Shown in pieces: positions 10,470 through 21,414 of a DNA stretch of 64,000 nt. The notes under the pieces were generated by a model. It was not told the origin of the DNA, did no database searches, and saw only the letters and a program-made list of their open reading frames with translations. The stretch lies in contig JAKUDP010000014.1 in assembly GCA_022570795.1 (NCBI GenBank), forward strand, positions 682,001 through 746,000, given 5' to 3'. The DNA comes from Sphaerulina vaccinii. Its lineage: Eukaryota > Ascomycota > Dothideomycetes > Mycosphaerellales > Mycosphaerellaceae. Both the position numbers and the translations under genes were made by a program. Every line of letters starts with the position of its first letter. The stretch's first letter is position 1.

Positions 10470-13185
10470 ATGCCTCCGACGACGCCGCGGTTGCGGATTC
10501 TATCAGGTGCGTTGAACACTCGCCGCCTACTCGACGGAGATGGCGCGCATTGCGATCTTTGCGCGCCAGAGCTTAAAGAGCACTGTCTTGCAGCAACAAT
10601 ACCACTTCCTTCGATGCTACGACACGCATGAAACTATACCAATGGCCTCACAAGCTAACTATATGCACAGTGGGCGGCAATGCGGTCTCTGCCTTTCTTT
10701 CATGGCGACTATCAGCAACACAAGCGTGCGACGTAACGCTGGTATGGAAGAACGGCTTTGAACAAGTGCATCAATACGGTATATCATTCAAGTACGCTAC
10801 CTTACCAGATACTGCAATTGTGGCGTACCTCCTGCTGACACCGTCTAGGTCTGACAAGTTTGGCAATGAACGATTCAAGCCAAGACATGGTAGGTTCTTA
10901 TCCCTGTCCTCACTCCCTCGTCCCTCATCTCGGCAATGCTGACTGCGTATGATTACAGTGGTGAAATCGCCTGAAGATGCTGCCGGCGCTTCGCGGGCCT
11001 CCTTCGACTATGTCTTGCTCTGCGTCAAAGCGTTGCCGGACGTGTACGACCTGGCCTCCGTGATCGAGTCCGTTGTATCGCCTCAGCATACCTGCATCCT
11101 CGTCAACACTACACACACTCTTGGCATCGAGTCGTATCTGGAGCAACGATTCCCAACTAATGTGGTTCTGTCGCTTGTATCTGGGGTCTCAATTGCCCAG
11201 CTCGGCGCCAGCGAGTTTGAGCATAAGGGGTCAACTGAGCTGCACGTCGGTGCTGCCAATAAGAACCCATCGATACCCGCATCAATACAGACGGACATGG
11301 CAGAAGCGCTCTCCATGACTCTCAAGTCCGGTCAAGTTGATTGCGAGGTCTCCAACAACATTCGTCAGCAGCAGTATGAGAAGATGATTGGGTAAGTTAG
11401 CCAGCATGCATGCTCTAAACATGATCTTCGACTGACCGAAACAGACCCATTGCCTTCTATCCCGCCAGTGTTCTGTTCGAAACACCCTCTCACGCGGAAC
11501 TTCTCGAGAAGACTGGAGCTCGTTCTCTCATTACTGGAGTGGTCGACGAACTCATTACTGTTGCGCGGAAGCAAGGCTGCGACTTCAAGCCTGACTTTCG
11601 TGAACATACTATGGAGCAGATGATTGTGCCCTCTGAGACCAACAGTATCATGTACCAGGATTTTACGGCCAGAAGACCCATGGAAGTGGAGACTTACTTG
11701 GGCTCGCCTATAAAGCTAGCGCAGGAGGTTGGTGTCCAGGTTCCACGCATCGAGACTCTCTACGCTCTTCTTCACAACATCAACGTTGTCAATCAGACCA
11801 AGCCTGTTGGTCCACCCTCACCTACAGCACAACCGACTCCACGCATGTCGTCCGCACCGATCGTTCCTCCCAACCATGGTTATGGCAATGGCAGACCACC
11901 TCCACCAGCGATGAATGGTCGACCAATGCCCAATGGCATGCGACCAGCGAGCCGCGCGCCGAGTGCCAATGGCGGACCACCTGCCGTGCGAAGAGGTCCG
12001 CCATCAATCGGCGGATATCCCCCTCATGCTAGAATGAATGGAAATGGATATGCTCCAGCTCGTGGACCTCCAATGCAAAGACGACCGTCTTTCGAAGGGA
12101 ACGATTTGGAGGAGTTCAGCCATTTGATGCTGTATGACAACATGGCTGAGGATGGTGCATATGAGAATGGACTACCTCCCTCAGCATCGGGAGACCTGCC
12201 TTTGCGAGAGCGCGAATTGGCCCTCCGACAGAAAGAGCTTGCGATGCGAGAACGAGAATATCACATGCGGCGCGGTCCAGTCAGAGGCCCACCACCACCA
12301 CGCCGACCTCAGGAGTATGACGATGATGATGATGAGGACGGCTTGGACTTCTTCGATCCAATGGCCGCAGGTGGAGCGCCTGTTGCAGACGTGGATAATC
12401 TCGACATGATGAGCGTCACTTCTAGGAGAACACGAAAAGCACCAAGCGCCAGCCAACTGCGCACCAATCCTGAGCAGATGAGCGGCGTACCTAATGCCGC
12501 TGTGCGACACAGTCGAAATATGATGCGACGACCTGGGCCAGGGGCTCGTGCTCGAACCAGTGCCGCAATCATGGCTGATATGCCAGGTCTGCGTGAGGAG
12601 TTGATGAACAATCCACTTATGGGATACTCGTCAGACAGATTTGGAAGTGTTGACAGGATGAATATGGGCCACGAGTCAAGGGCCAACTCGCTAACAGCAG
12701 AGCGACTGAACGAGTTCCAACAGAACGGCGGCACCAGCGGTCCTCATCCGCAGCACAATGGATACCCCATGAATAGACGTGGCAGCCAATCTCCAGGCAA
12801 TCCATTGGGTCCTAGCCAAAGGCCACCTCCGGGACGACCATCGCCGCCTAATGGCTATGGGCCACCGCAACCTAATGGTTATGGGCCACCACCACCCGGC
12901 CGCAACGGCCGCCCGAGCCCGCCAGGCATGAGACAGCCTGTGCCTCGCCATCCACCAGGTCATGGCAACGCAGTTGCTCCACAACAAATTGAGCAACAAA
13001 CAGGGGTGAGCAATCTCTACCCACCAAAAAGCGGTCCTCCTCATCAAGTACGGTCTCTGACAGGTTCTGCCTCTGCCAGCGCGGGGAGTGGTGATAGCAA
13101 CCGCTCGGCGCCTATAGATTCCGAACCCTCTGCCCACAGCTCCAGCAGTAGCTTGGGCCCAAGACCGCCAATCGGCGTGCGATGA
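10470..13185 (+). CDS. Ketopantoate-reductase-like (ApbA/PanE) protein with low-complexity tail
   Basis: Five exons: 10470-10506, 10671-10791, 10849-10889, 10959-11391, 11445-13185, giving 790 aa. The first ~310 residues form an ApbA/PanE-type module: Rossmann start ILSVGGNAVSAFLSWRLS, the strand-Lys segment FDYVLLCVKALPDV, and a C-terminal helical part around EKMIGPIAFYPASVLFETPS. The glycine motif reads GGNAVS rather than GxGxxG. In E. coli PanE this fold reduces ketopantoate with NADPH, but here catalysis is doubtful. The remaining ~480 residues are Pro/Gly/Asn/Met-rich and disordered, with a charged coiled coil (LRERELALRQKELAMRERE) and an acidic DDDDDED run. Fungal relatives include S. 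pombe mug72-type proteins (from memory). The first exon is only 37 nt. Confidence 0.85.
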
Positions 13186-14279
13186 AGCACGATTGTTAGA
13201 TCTGGACGAAGTATCGATCTCCGCAAAGTTCTGGATATTGGCATCAACCCCAGGACAGCTCTGTGCTCACCATTTCTTGCGCCACTGCACTACTTTGATG
13301 GCATCTTCTGAGGTGTACAGTCACGGTTCTGCATGTCGCTGTTCTCATTGCCATTCGCGGCATTTTCTGCTATCCTTACTCGCGGTCCGACCCCACTGCG
13401 AGCACGACGACGAATGTCACACATTCATGACGGACGTAATATAGTCGAGGCGGATTTCTGCCTTCCAGCACTTTTTTTGCATACGGCCACATCGTACATA
13501 CATCGGCATCGAAGAACCACGAGGACAAATTCGAGCCTCACTAATCTGCATGATGGGCGTTCTGGGGACATTGGGAGCGTTATCGAGACGAGACGAGAAC
13601 TCCCACAGCCAAGCTTTTTCTGCTCGTCAATCATCTTCCACTTGTCAGCTGTGTGTGTCGGAAAGCCACCTACTGCACGCAAGCTGTCTGTAGGCGGAAG
13701 TCGATCAGTTTCTTCCACTTCGGCCAGTCACGAAACATTGGATCGAAGCCAGAAGATGTCGCCTGGGTGGGCACGAAGCTGGCTGAAGGAAAGCAATGTA
13801 TTGGTATTGTTTAAGAAAGCGATGTTGAGAAGTTTCGTTGCAGAAACAGGGGGTATGCATACCGTGATGCATGAGCTGGGTCGGTAGAAGATAGGTGGAA
13901 TATACGAAACGAGATGAGTTTCACAGCACCAACTTGTCTACTTCGCATGGATTCATGGGTTCTAAACCTTTGACATTACTACTCGGTATCTTGGCATGAA
14001 TACTCACTCACGAGCGGAACAACTGCATTCAAAGCGACTTGGCGAAAACGAGAAAAGGCTTGCTAGGACGCTTCGACACCAACGTATCCTGATCTGTGTG
14101 GCTCGGTCACACGCGGCGCTGACTCATGATCTTCTTGGCGCGTCGAAGGGAAGGGATTGAGGATAAGAGATATCAAGGACACCTGACATAGGAACTCTGG
14201 CAACTTATGCAGCGATTAATAAGTGGTAGCTGGCCTGTGGAGTTGGTCAATCTTGGACACATACACTATGAAAAGATCC
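13186..14279. other. Convergent intergenic region
   Basis: 1.1 kb between the reductase-like gene and the Mms22 gene, which converge. A 184-codon plus-strand frame (13333-13887) has no recognisable features and probably lies in a 3' UTR. Confidence 0.45.
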
Positions 14280-17200
14280 CTATATGACCAAGTCTGACAC
14301 ATAACTACAACTCTGCTGCTCTCTTCTTCTTCTCGGCTCAAAAGTTGCCTCGTATGCCATGCGAAAGTAAGTAATGTCTTGCAGCAAACGGCTTCTTTCC
14401 TGCTCCGCACTACCGAGTTGTACCTCGACCTCTTTTGAGACATTGCCTCTCCGTAGATAGTATCTGCCATCTGCGACATACCAATGATTCATGGAATCTC
14501 GTGCCTGCTTCTCTGCAAATAGCTTCGTATCTGGCCATGGACATGTTGGCGCTAGGTCGACAAGCGTACTGCCCAGAGTGTTGATGAGCAACGAACCATT
14601 CAGCTGTCCTTCGAGCTCGCTACTTTGAGCATAAAGGGCTCGTAAGCACATGAGAAGTTCGGTGCCATACGAGGACTGGCGCTGGATGCAGGACGCCGAT
14701 GTTAGGGAAGCTCTGCCCACATTGAACATCGCGGCGAGGACTTGTAGAGATGCTGGTTCCTTGGCTAGGTTGTGGCGCGCCAACGCTTTGTCACATTGCC
14801 CGTTGATGCTGCGCAGGACGCTGGTCAAAGCTGTAGCCGTGGCAGTCGTACTAGCCTCGTCATCAACTTGGAAGCTGTATAAAGCGTCTTGCGCAACCAC
14901 TTCACAGGCTTGGAGTAGTGGCATCGACAGAATCCATCCACATGCTGCATCCAGTGCGTTGTCGATATAGGCTGGAAGAATGGTCGTGAAGAGTACATGG
15001 CGAAGTGTTGGTGCTGTGGATATTCCCATCTCAGGATCGCCACACATCGCCGTGGCCAATTGAGTGACCAGGTATGACTGCTGCCTATCCACCGCAGCAC
15101 GTTCACTGACTGATTGAATGAAGACCGCCAGTTCAGTTCGTGGGCCAGAATCAGCGAGCTTGAGCGCGTAACCCTTCAGCTTGCCGACAACGTAAGTCGG
15201 ATCTGTGGCTGGCAAGGGGAAGGCACTAGAATCGGTGAAGAACTTGTCGACTTGGCAGAAATCGGCCGTATGCTGTTGCAGGAAGGAAACGACGTCCTGG
15301 ACGAACTCAACGTAAGCGCCTTGCACATTCTCGTCTGCCACACCATTGCTCTGGTACGATTGCAACTCCTGGTAGTTGCTCCTCATGCTCTGCATGAGCT
15401 GTCGAAGCATTTCCGCATATGTGCTTTTGATCTCTGTGACCTTGGTGGGAGAGATATGCCTGACTTCTACCAGACTTTGACGCATGTTGCTGAGGACTGA
15501 AGAGATCAACGACAGCCTGCGCTGCCGCAAGTCATGGAGCGAGATCACGAACAGCCCAGACCTCATATCCCTCGCGAATGGCAGGTTGCGCAGCAATGGC
15601 TCTGCATCAATACCATCCAGGAGCGTGCTAGTAAGGACGTGCTGAAATCTAAGCATGGCCTCTCGCTCGACCAACGAAACCAGCCAGCTGCAAAGGACTT
15701 TCTGTCGGACCTGTTCGTCGAGGGTCGACTGCTCCACGATACAAGACATATAGAACGGTGTGAACATCCGCTTTTGCCGAGTATCGCGCATCTGCATCCA
15801 GCTGTTTGGCGAATACTCGTCCACATAGCTGAGCCAGGTCCTTTGACTGCTATTGACCAGGTCCGATCCCATACGGATCCACACCCGCACACTGGTCTCG
15901 AGAAGTGTATCATCCGGCATGCTGTCTGCGCCGACAATAGTTGACAGAAACGAGCTCATGGGTAGTAGGAGACTGCTTGCTACCGTCACAGCGGGCGAGC
16001 TGTACTCAACGTCCAGTGCATCAAGCTCGTCCAGCGCGCTGAAGTCACCAAATTCTTGGCTGTCGGTACTGCTTAGCTGGCTTTCCGTGCGTCTGGAAAG
16101 GCGAGACTCTGCATCGAGTGCAGCCTGGATGGCGTACAAGGTCTCACTGACTGCGCTAAGGAGGCGTCGCTGCGACGGGTCATAAAGCTCGAATACGCTC
16201 GAGAAGCAGGCAGGCTGTAACAGGGATTGGACTCCAGCAATGCTGGTCGTGACGGCAAGCGCTCTCTTGAGACCCGCCAGCGCATCAACAAGAGTCGATG
16301 CAATTTGAACTTGGTTATTGGCAATGGTCGCATGCATGAAGCTTTCGCTGATGTCCGCACCCATCCCTCTGGCGTGGTGATAGTCGTGCTCTGCTTCTGA
16401 CCTTGCGAGACGGTATTGTGTGGTTGTGGATCTGAGCATATCGCAGAACCAAGCGGCAAGGGGCTGGAGCTCACTTATCGGCTCGTAAGTAGAAGCTTGA
16501 AAGGTGGTGAGCATAGCCCAAGCCTTGACATTGAGTTGACACGCTCTGCGATGCCATTTCGCGTGATCGACGAGGTTTCTGAGTATGTCAACACCTGGCC
16601 GATAGCCGGGCGGCGATGCATAGTATAAGGTACAGAGCAGATCATGGTGATTGCGGAGGGCGTCCACGTCGTCTTGCTGCATGTCCTTTTCTTTGGGATA
16701 CGTGCGTCCATGGGTAGGTATCATGCGATATGCAATGCTTGCGCCAATTTTGCGATCATTGTATACGTGCTGTTCACGCATACGGATGAGCGCCGCGGCA
16801 AGAGTCTTCAGAAAGATGTGAAACGACAAGTCATTGGGCAGTATCTGGAGCAATGGCTGTGCGCTAAGGTCTTCCAACATTTTGAGGGAGCCTCGGGACT
16901 CCTCATGTTCCAGGAGCATTCGGTGTTGCTTCGAGAAGAAGTCGTACACAGTGTAAAGTATGGGATCACACCTGGTCCAGTTCCATGCATCAATCAGTAC
17001 GTGGCATCGTTGCAGCAACGATCGTATGTATGTATTGACACTGAACCCACGAACGAGACTTATGTTCTTATAGAGCTCGAAAACGCGACCAGTTAGAGCC
17101 CGGACGATAGTCCAGTCCTCTTCAAGTCTGAGTGAGGAGCGAGGATTGTCGTGTACCCGTCCTCTGGCGTCAATTTGCAGTGCCGGGAGAACAGAGAACA

Positions 17201-20200
17201 ATCCACTCCACACCTTGTCAAGCTCTTCCACGCTACGTAGGGCGGTGATGTCGGCAGCTAGACTTGCATTGATGGCGGTCCAGAAGATGTTGAGTGGTTT
17301 TTGTGTAAGTGCAGTGTGGTTCAGAATGACGATAGTCATGACCACCAGGGAATTGTCAGTGAGCTCCGTGGTCGAGGTCCCGGATCGCACTTGCTTATAC
17401 CAGTCACGAAGTACTTCAACGGATCCTGTGAGGAGATGCTGCCCAATGTTCACTGCTGACCTCAGTAGAAGACCGTTGAGCTCACGCCTACTACCCGTAG
17501 ACACACTCGCATGGGTCCCGAGCTGGGCCGCTTGACATGCTAGAACCAGCTGATACTGCTTGATTACTGACACCACGTCCGCATTCAGTTCGCCTGCGGC
17601 TTGCCCTTCGCTCAAGACTTCTGCTAGACCCGCGATCAGGCTTGCAAGACTGTCGACACACGTCTGGCGGTCCACTGGATCCACGAAAAACAGGCATTTG
17701 GAACAATAGCGTACCGTAGACCTTAGAAGGTAGGCAATATTCTGCCGTCCCAAGTCAATGCAACCAATGTCTTGTTCCACAGCGCTTTGACTCTGTAGAG
17801 TTTGGCAGATATTTGCAATGACTGCAGGAATGCGTCGAAAGTCTGCAGCGACGTCTGCGTTCCAGGCTGCCCATACCACCACATCGCTATCAATGTGTAC
17901 ACTCATTTGCCCTCGCCGACAGTCAAGATTGCAAGATGCTAAATTGACAGCATCGTCCAAGTCGCCGCTGCCAACGAGGCTGTCTTGTCGGAAGTAGCTT
18001 CCCTGTGGCAATGGGCTCATGTCGAAATCAATGGGATAGTGCGTACCGAAAGCGCCCAAACCGAGCAGTACAGGTTTCGAGATATCGGTCATCAACCGCG
18101 GGTCAGTCTCAACAGTCTCATCAGTGGTGAAGTCCACTTCAATCTCATTCGCCTGCCACTGCTGAATTGCCCCAAGGTCAAGCCGATGAGCTTGTCGCTT
18201 TCGTGGCCTGTGAGGAAGCACGCGGCGATTCTCATCGCCCGTGGGTGGCGCTGGGTCTTTGTCAGAGGCGGAATTGACCGCAGCTTGGGCAGTGCGCTCA
18301 TTACCATCTCCGGAGGTATCTCGCTCAATGTATCTCGAAAGCTGGAGATTGGAATGTCGACCTTGACCGCCACGTACTGCAACAGTCTCAGTCAGGCACT
18401 GCATCCGACGCTCGAACACAGCTGCCCTATGGCCTTGGTCAAACTCCTGCTGGAGTGTCTCGAGCTGGGCAGCACGTAGGCCACTTGGCTGCGGGCGTTC
18501 GCGGCGGCCCCTCGATTGCGGCGTCTTAATGTTGCCAGACGACATGCGTGCGCCATCGCGAGTTCGAGTCACTCCAAGCTGCGATTGGCGTAGTCGAGGC
18601 TGCCTGATAATGGAAGAGGGTGTTTGCCTGCGAGCCACTTCTTCAATTGTACTGTCCAATACATAGTCCTCGCTGAGATTGCCGGTAACCTCGCGCAATG
18701 GTTGTCGCGGTCCGGCCATAGGTGAAAAGTTCTCTGCATTCGAGTGGGTGTCGTCGTGCTCGTCAGATTTTGCACGAGGCTGCTGTATCGGCCTTCGCCG
18801 GGCTGTCAAAGTGCCAGCACGCCACGAATGCAGGACTGAAGTTGCTTCATGGGTTTCATTCGCAGTATGGAGCCGGATGTGCTTTCGAGACGGAGAATGC
18901 CGTCCTTCATCTGGCAGTCTTCGAGCCTGCCGTAGTGCCAGTCGAACAAACGGAGGAACAACCGCCTCCGAGGTCGCAGATGAATCGTAAGCATCGATGA
19001 TGCTCAGCATAGGTGCTCTACGTTTCTGTCTCCGAGTAGATGTCTGATGCCGATATCGAGATTCATGCTGACCCTGCTGACGTGCTCTTCGTTCCCCTGG
19101 AGGAGCATCGCTGCGACTTGTGTCTCTACGGAACTTGTCGGTTATTCGTGGCTGACGAGATCCAGGCTTGGTGGTTCTGCGTCGACTGGACTGACCAGGC
19201 AGCATTGCGTCGACAAAGTCATGTTCCATCTCGTCATCGTCTACGGTCTCGCTGAGGGCGACATGGCCGCTAGCATTGTCCGAGACCAGACGTGACTGCG
19301 CCATGCCCGGTTTCAAGTAGTGTAGGGAATCGTCCGACTCGGCACCATCTTCGAACACGAGAGCCATGTCACGAGCATCAGAGTCGCTTTGCCGGTTCGT
19401 GACGAGTCTCTTCGCTACGCCACGCTGTGGTGTATGTCTCTCGGGTGATGCGGTGTTGTGCCTGCGTCTAGCCATTAAGACTGGAGACTTTGGCTGCTTT
19501 TGTGCCCGAAAATCAATTCTCAGCCACGATGCCGGCAGTACGCCTTTGATACGCTTTTGTTCGCGCTGTAGCCGACGTGCTATGAGCTCGCTATCCGACT
19601 CAGGTTCAGGGTCTGATGATACACTTTGTACATCGCTGTCGATAGCGCGGTGTTCAGGTGCTTGCACGAGCCGTCGTCGAGCTTCCTTGACAAAACCTGA
19701 TGAGGACTCTGTATCAATATTTGTCGGCCGTACATCAGATGAAACGTGAGGCGTGGGTAGCGGAGCAGGGCTGAGGCAACGAGGCTGTCGAAATCCAGAG
19801 GCTGTCTGAATAATTGGACGCGTGAGTGTGCCAGGAGTACTGCTCTCGCTGAGCGTTGGCGGAGGGGATGGAGGGATTGACTGCCCATCATACTGCATTT
19901 CAGCGCCTGTCGCATCGACAATGTCCTGTCTAGCTCCACGACCTCTGCCTTCGCCGATTCTCCTACGCTTGGCCGCACGCTCAATGCCAAAGCCATCGTG
20001 GTTGTCAGGCGACTGTTCTGCTGCGGAACCTAGTCTAACATACGCCCGCGGGCTGCTATCGTGATGTTCCTGACTCTCTTCGAGCTGAGGTTCCACATCG
20101 ACCAAGCGCACTGGCTTGATGCCCCTTTCTTTGCATTGCCTCTGGTACTTTGCTTTATCAATCAGGTAGGGATGCAATTGGATTTCTTTGCGAGCCCGTA

Positions 20201-21104
20201 AACTCCGGCGTACGGTCGATGGTCCGGGGAACATCTCATCGCCTAGCATAGAGTCGCGCAAGATGGCATCGTGTATATCATCTGCATCATTCAGCTCCTC
20301 CGCGGTTGCGAGAAGCTGATCTCCTGTGCCTCTATGGTTGTGCGATTCAGAGTATGCGGGTGGCGAAACCTCAAGTTCGCTTAGTGGCGAGGAAGCCGTG
20401 GTAGATGGAGTTCTCTGCCTCGCGACAGTGAATAGATCTCTCACGTCTGGAAGATCTTCGTCATCACTGCCAGGCGTAGAGGTCGTGGTCACGAGATCGT
20501 CGAATGCCAGCGACCCTGAGGGAAAGCCAGTCCGAGATGGCTGTTCTGTGTGCACAGTAGAGACCTTACGAACAGGTGCGATTGTCACCAAGGTAAGTCC
20601 TTCTGATGGTGGGATATCATCCCCGATTGACGATGCGACTGGTGAACCTACAGCAGTACCACTGTCTCCTTCCCTCACTTGTGGCTCGCTGTTATGCTCA
20701 CGTATCGCATTTGTTGCTTTCGCTGATATTGGGAGCTCTGAAATTGGATTGGGCTCGATCTCAGTCCAAGGTTCTTCAGCTCCGTGTATGCCGGCCAGAG
20801 AGTCACTCTCAACGGACTTGTGTGGCAATGCTCGCGGTCTCCTCCTCGTGGGTCGTGTCAGCTTGCCCTTCCTTCCATAAGTATTCGCCACCTGGGCTGG
20901 GAGCCAGGCAATTTCGTCCTCATCGTCAAGTTCGTGGTGCCCAACTGATGACTGGGAGGGCTTTGAATCTTTTCCAGCAGACCTGATACTCTGATCATGC
21001 TTTGCGCGTTTGTGTGGCCGTTCTGGACTTGGACTGGGACTCAGCGCGAGGTCTTCATCATCTTCGGAGTCCTGGACCTCGCCACGATCCTGCCACCGCT
21101 TCAT
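14280..21104 (-). CDS. Mus7/Mms22-family DNA-repair protein
   Basis: Very large single-exon protein of 2274 aa. The C-terminal half carries the Mus7/Mms22 family signature: YVEFVQDVVSFLQQHTADFC, KFFTDSSAFPLPATDPTYVV and VGKLKGYALKL, roughly residues 1930-2000. Mms22 family proteins act with the Rtt101 (Cul8) cullin ligase and Rtt107/Brc1-type scaffolds to support replication through damaged DNA. The N-terminal ~1000 residues are highly charged and disordered, rich in Ser/Arg/Asp, with basic stretches suited to nuclear import (PHKRAKHD near 35). The ATG at 21104 is directly followed by MKRWQDRGEVQDSEDDED. No frameshift was seen across 6.8 kb. It shares a 310-bp divergent promoter with sec17. 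Confidence 0.9.
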   Translation of the reverse strand: MKRWQDRGEVQDSEDDEDLALSPSPSPERPHKRAKHDQSIRSAGKDSKPSQSSVGHHELDDEDEIAWLPAQVANTYGRKGKLTRPTRRRPRALPHKSVESDSLAGIHGAEEPWTEIEPNPISELPISAKATNAIREHNSEPQVREGDSGTAVGSPVASSIGDDIPPSEGLTLVTIAPVRKVSTVHTEQPSRTGFPSGSLAFDDLVTTTSTPGSDDEDLPDVRDLFTVARQRTPSTTASSPLSELEVSPPAYSESHNHRGTGDQLLATAEELNDADDIHDAILRDSMLGDEMFPGPSTVRRSLRARKEIQLHPYLIDKAKYQRQCKERGIKPVRLVDVEPQLEESQEHHDSSPRAYVRLGSAAEQSPDNHDGFGIERAAKRRRIGEGRGRGARQDIVDATGAEMQYDGQSIPPSPPPTLSESSTPGTLTRPIIQTASGFRQPRCLSPAPLPTPHVSSDVRPTNIDTESSSGFVKEARRRLVQAPEHRAIDSDVQSVSSDPEPESDSELIARRLQREQKRIKGVLPASWLRIDFRAQKQPKSPVLMARRRHNTASPERHTPQRGVAKRLVTNRQSDSDARDMALVFEDGAESDDSLHYLKPGMAQSRLVSDNASGHVALSETVDDDEMEHDFVDAMLPGQSSRRRTTKPGSRQPRITDKFRRDTSRSDAPPGERRARQQGQHESRYRHQTSTRRQKRRAPMLSIIDAYDSSATSEAVVPPFVRLALRQARRLPDEGRHSPSRKHIRLHTANETHEATSVLHSWRAGTLTARRRPIQQPRAKSDEHDDTHSNAENFSPMAGPRQPLREVTGNLSEDYVLDSTIEEVARRQTPSSIIRQPRLRQSQLGVTRTRDGARMSSGNIKTPQSRGRRERPQPSGLRAAQLETLQQEFDQGHRAAVFERRMQCLTETVAVRGGQGRHSNLQLSRYIERDTSGDGNERTAQAAVNSASDKDPAPPTGDENRRVLPHRPRKRQAHRLDLGAIQQWQANEIEVDFTTDETVETDPRLMTDISKPVLLGLGAFGTHYPIDFDMSPLPQGSYFRQDSLVGSGDLDDAVNLASCNLDCRRGQMSVHIDSDVVVWAAWNADVAADFRRIPAVIANICQTLQSQSAVEQDIGCIDLGRQNIAYLLRSTVRYCSKCLFFVDPVDRQTCVDSLASLIAGLAEVLSEGQAAGELNADVVSVIKQYQLVLACQAAQLGTHASVSTGSRRELNGLLLRSAVNIGQHLLTGSVEVLRDWYKQVRSGTSTTELTDNSLVVMTIVILNHTALTQKPLNIFWTAINASLAADITALRSVEELDKVWSGLFSVLPALQIDARGRVHDNPRSSLRLEEDWTIVRALTGRVFELYKNISLVRGFSVNTYIRSLLQRCHVLIDAWNWTRCDPILYTVYDFFSKQHRMLLEHEESRGSLKMLEDLSAQPLLQILPNDLSFHIFLKTLAAALIRMREQHVYNDRKIGASIAYRMIPTHGRTYPKEKDMQQDDVDALRNHHDLLCTLYYASPPGYRPGVDILRNLVDHAKWHRRACQLNVKAWAMLTTFQASTYEPISELQPLAAWFCDMLRSTTTQYRLARSEAEHDYHHARGMGADISESFMHATIANNQVQIASTLVDALAGLKRALAVTTSIAGVQSLLQPACFSSVFELYDPSQRRLLSAVSETLYAIQAALDAESRLSRRTESQLSSTDSQEFGDFSALDELDALDVEYSSPAVTVASSLLLPMSSFLSTIVGADSMPDDTLLETSVRVWIRMGSDLVNSSQRTWLSYVDEYSPNSWMQMRDTRQKRMFTPFYMSCIVEQSTLDEQVRQKVLCSWLVSLVEREAMLRFQHVLTSTLLDGIDAEPLLRNLPFARDMRSGLFVISLHDLRQRRLSLISSVLSNMRQSLVEVRHISPTKVTEIKSTYAEMLRQLMQSMRSNYQELQSYQSNGVADENVQGAYVEFVQDVVSFLQQHTADFCQVDKFFTDSSAFPLPATDPTYVVGKLKGYALKLADSGPRTELAVFIQSVSERAAVDRQQSYLVTQLATAMCGDPEMGISTAPTLRHVLFTTILPAYIDNALDAACGWILSMPLLQACEVVAQDALYSFQVDDEASTTATATALTSVLRSINGQCDKALARHNLAKEPASLQVLAAMFNVGRASLTSASCIQRQSSYGTELLMCLRALYAQSSELEGQLNGSLLINTLGSTLVDLAPTCPWPDTKLFAEKQARDSMNHWYVADGRYYLRRGNVSKEVEVQLGSAEQERSRLLQDITYFRMAYEATFEPRRRREQQSCSYVSDLVI

Positions 21105-21414
21105 TTGGTATATTGCGCATATCTAGATGGCTGTCGATAGCATGCTAGGATGTAATACAAGCGCGACCGGGAAGATGTTCGAATTATGTTAATGGTGTGT
21201 AGAAGAGGTTTGCGAAGGACGCGCCTGGATGGGAGGACGCGTTCAAAGCCAATTTTGCCGTGACCGACGTCACGCTCGTCTCGATCAACGTGCTCTACTA
21301 CCCAGGAGGCAACTTAGGACACATGACAATAACAGCAACGTCAACACGCGCCAGTCACACCTTTTACTACGCTTGATTGTCGCTCTCCCTTCGCTCTCCT
21401 TCATACCTGGAATC
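21105..21414. promoter_or_regulatory. Divergent promoter of mus7/mms22 and sec17
   Basis: 310 bp between the two divergent start codons. No distinctive element could be named. Confidence 0.5.

Noticed and set aside
13333..13887. 184-codon plus-strand open frame after the reductase-like gene
   Set aside because: No domain wording, odd composition and location in the probable 3' UTR; more likely chance.
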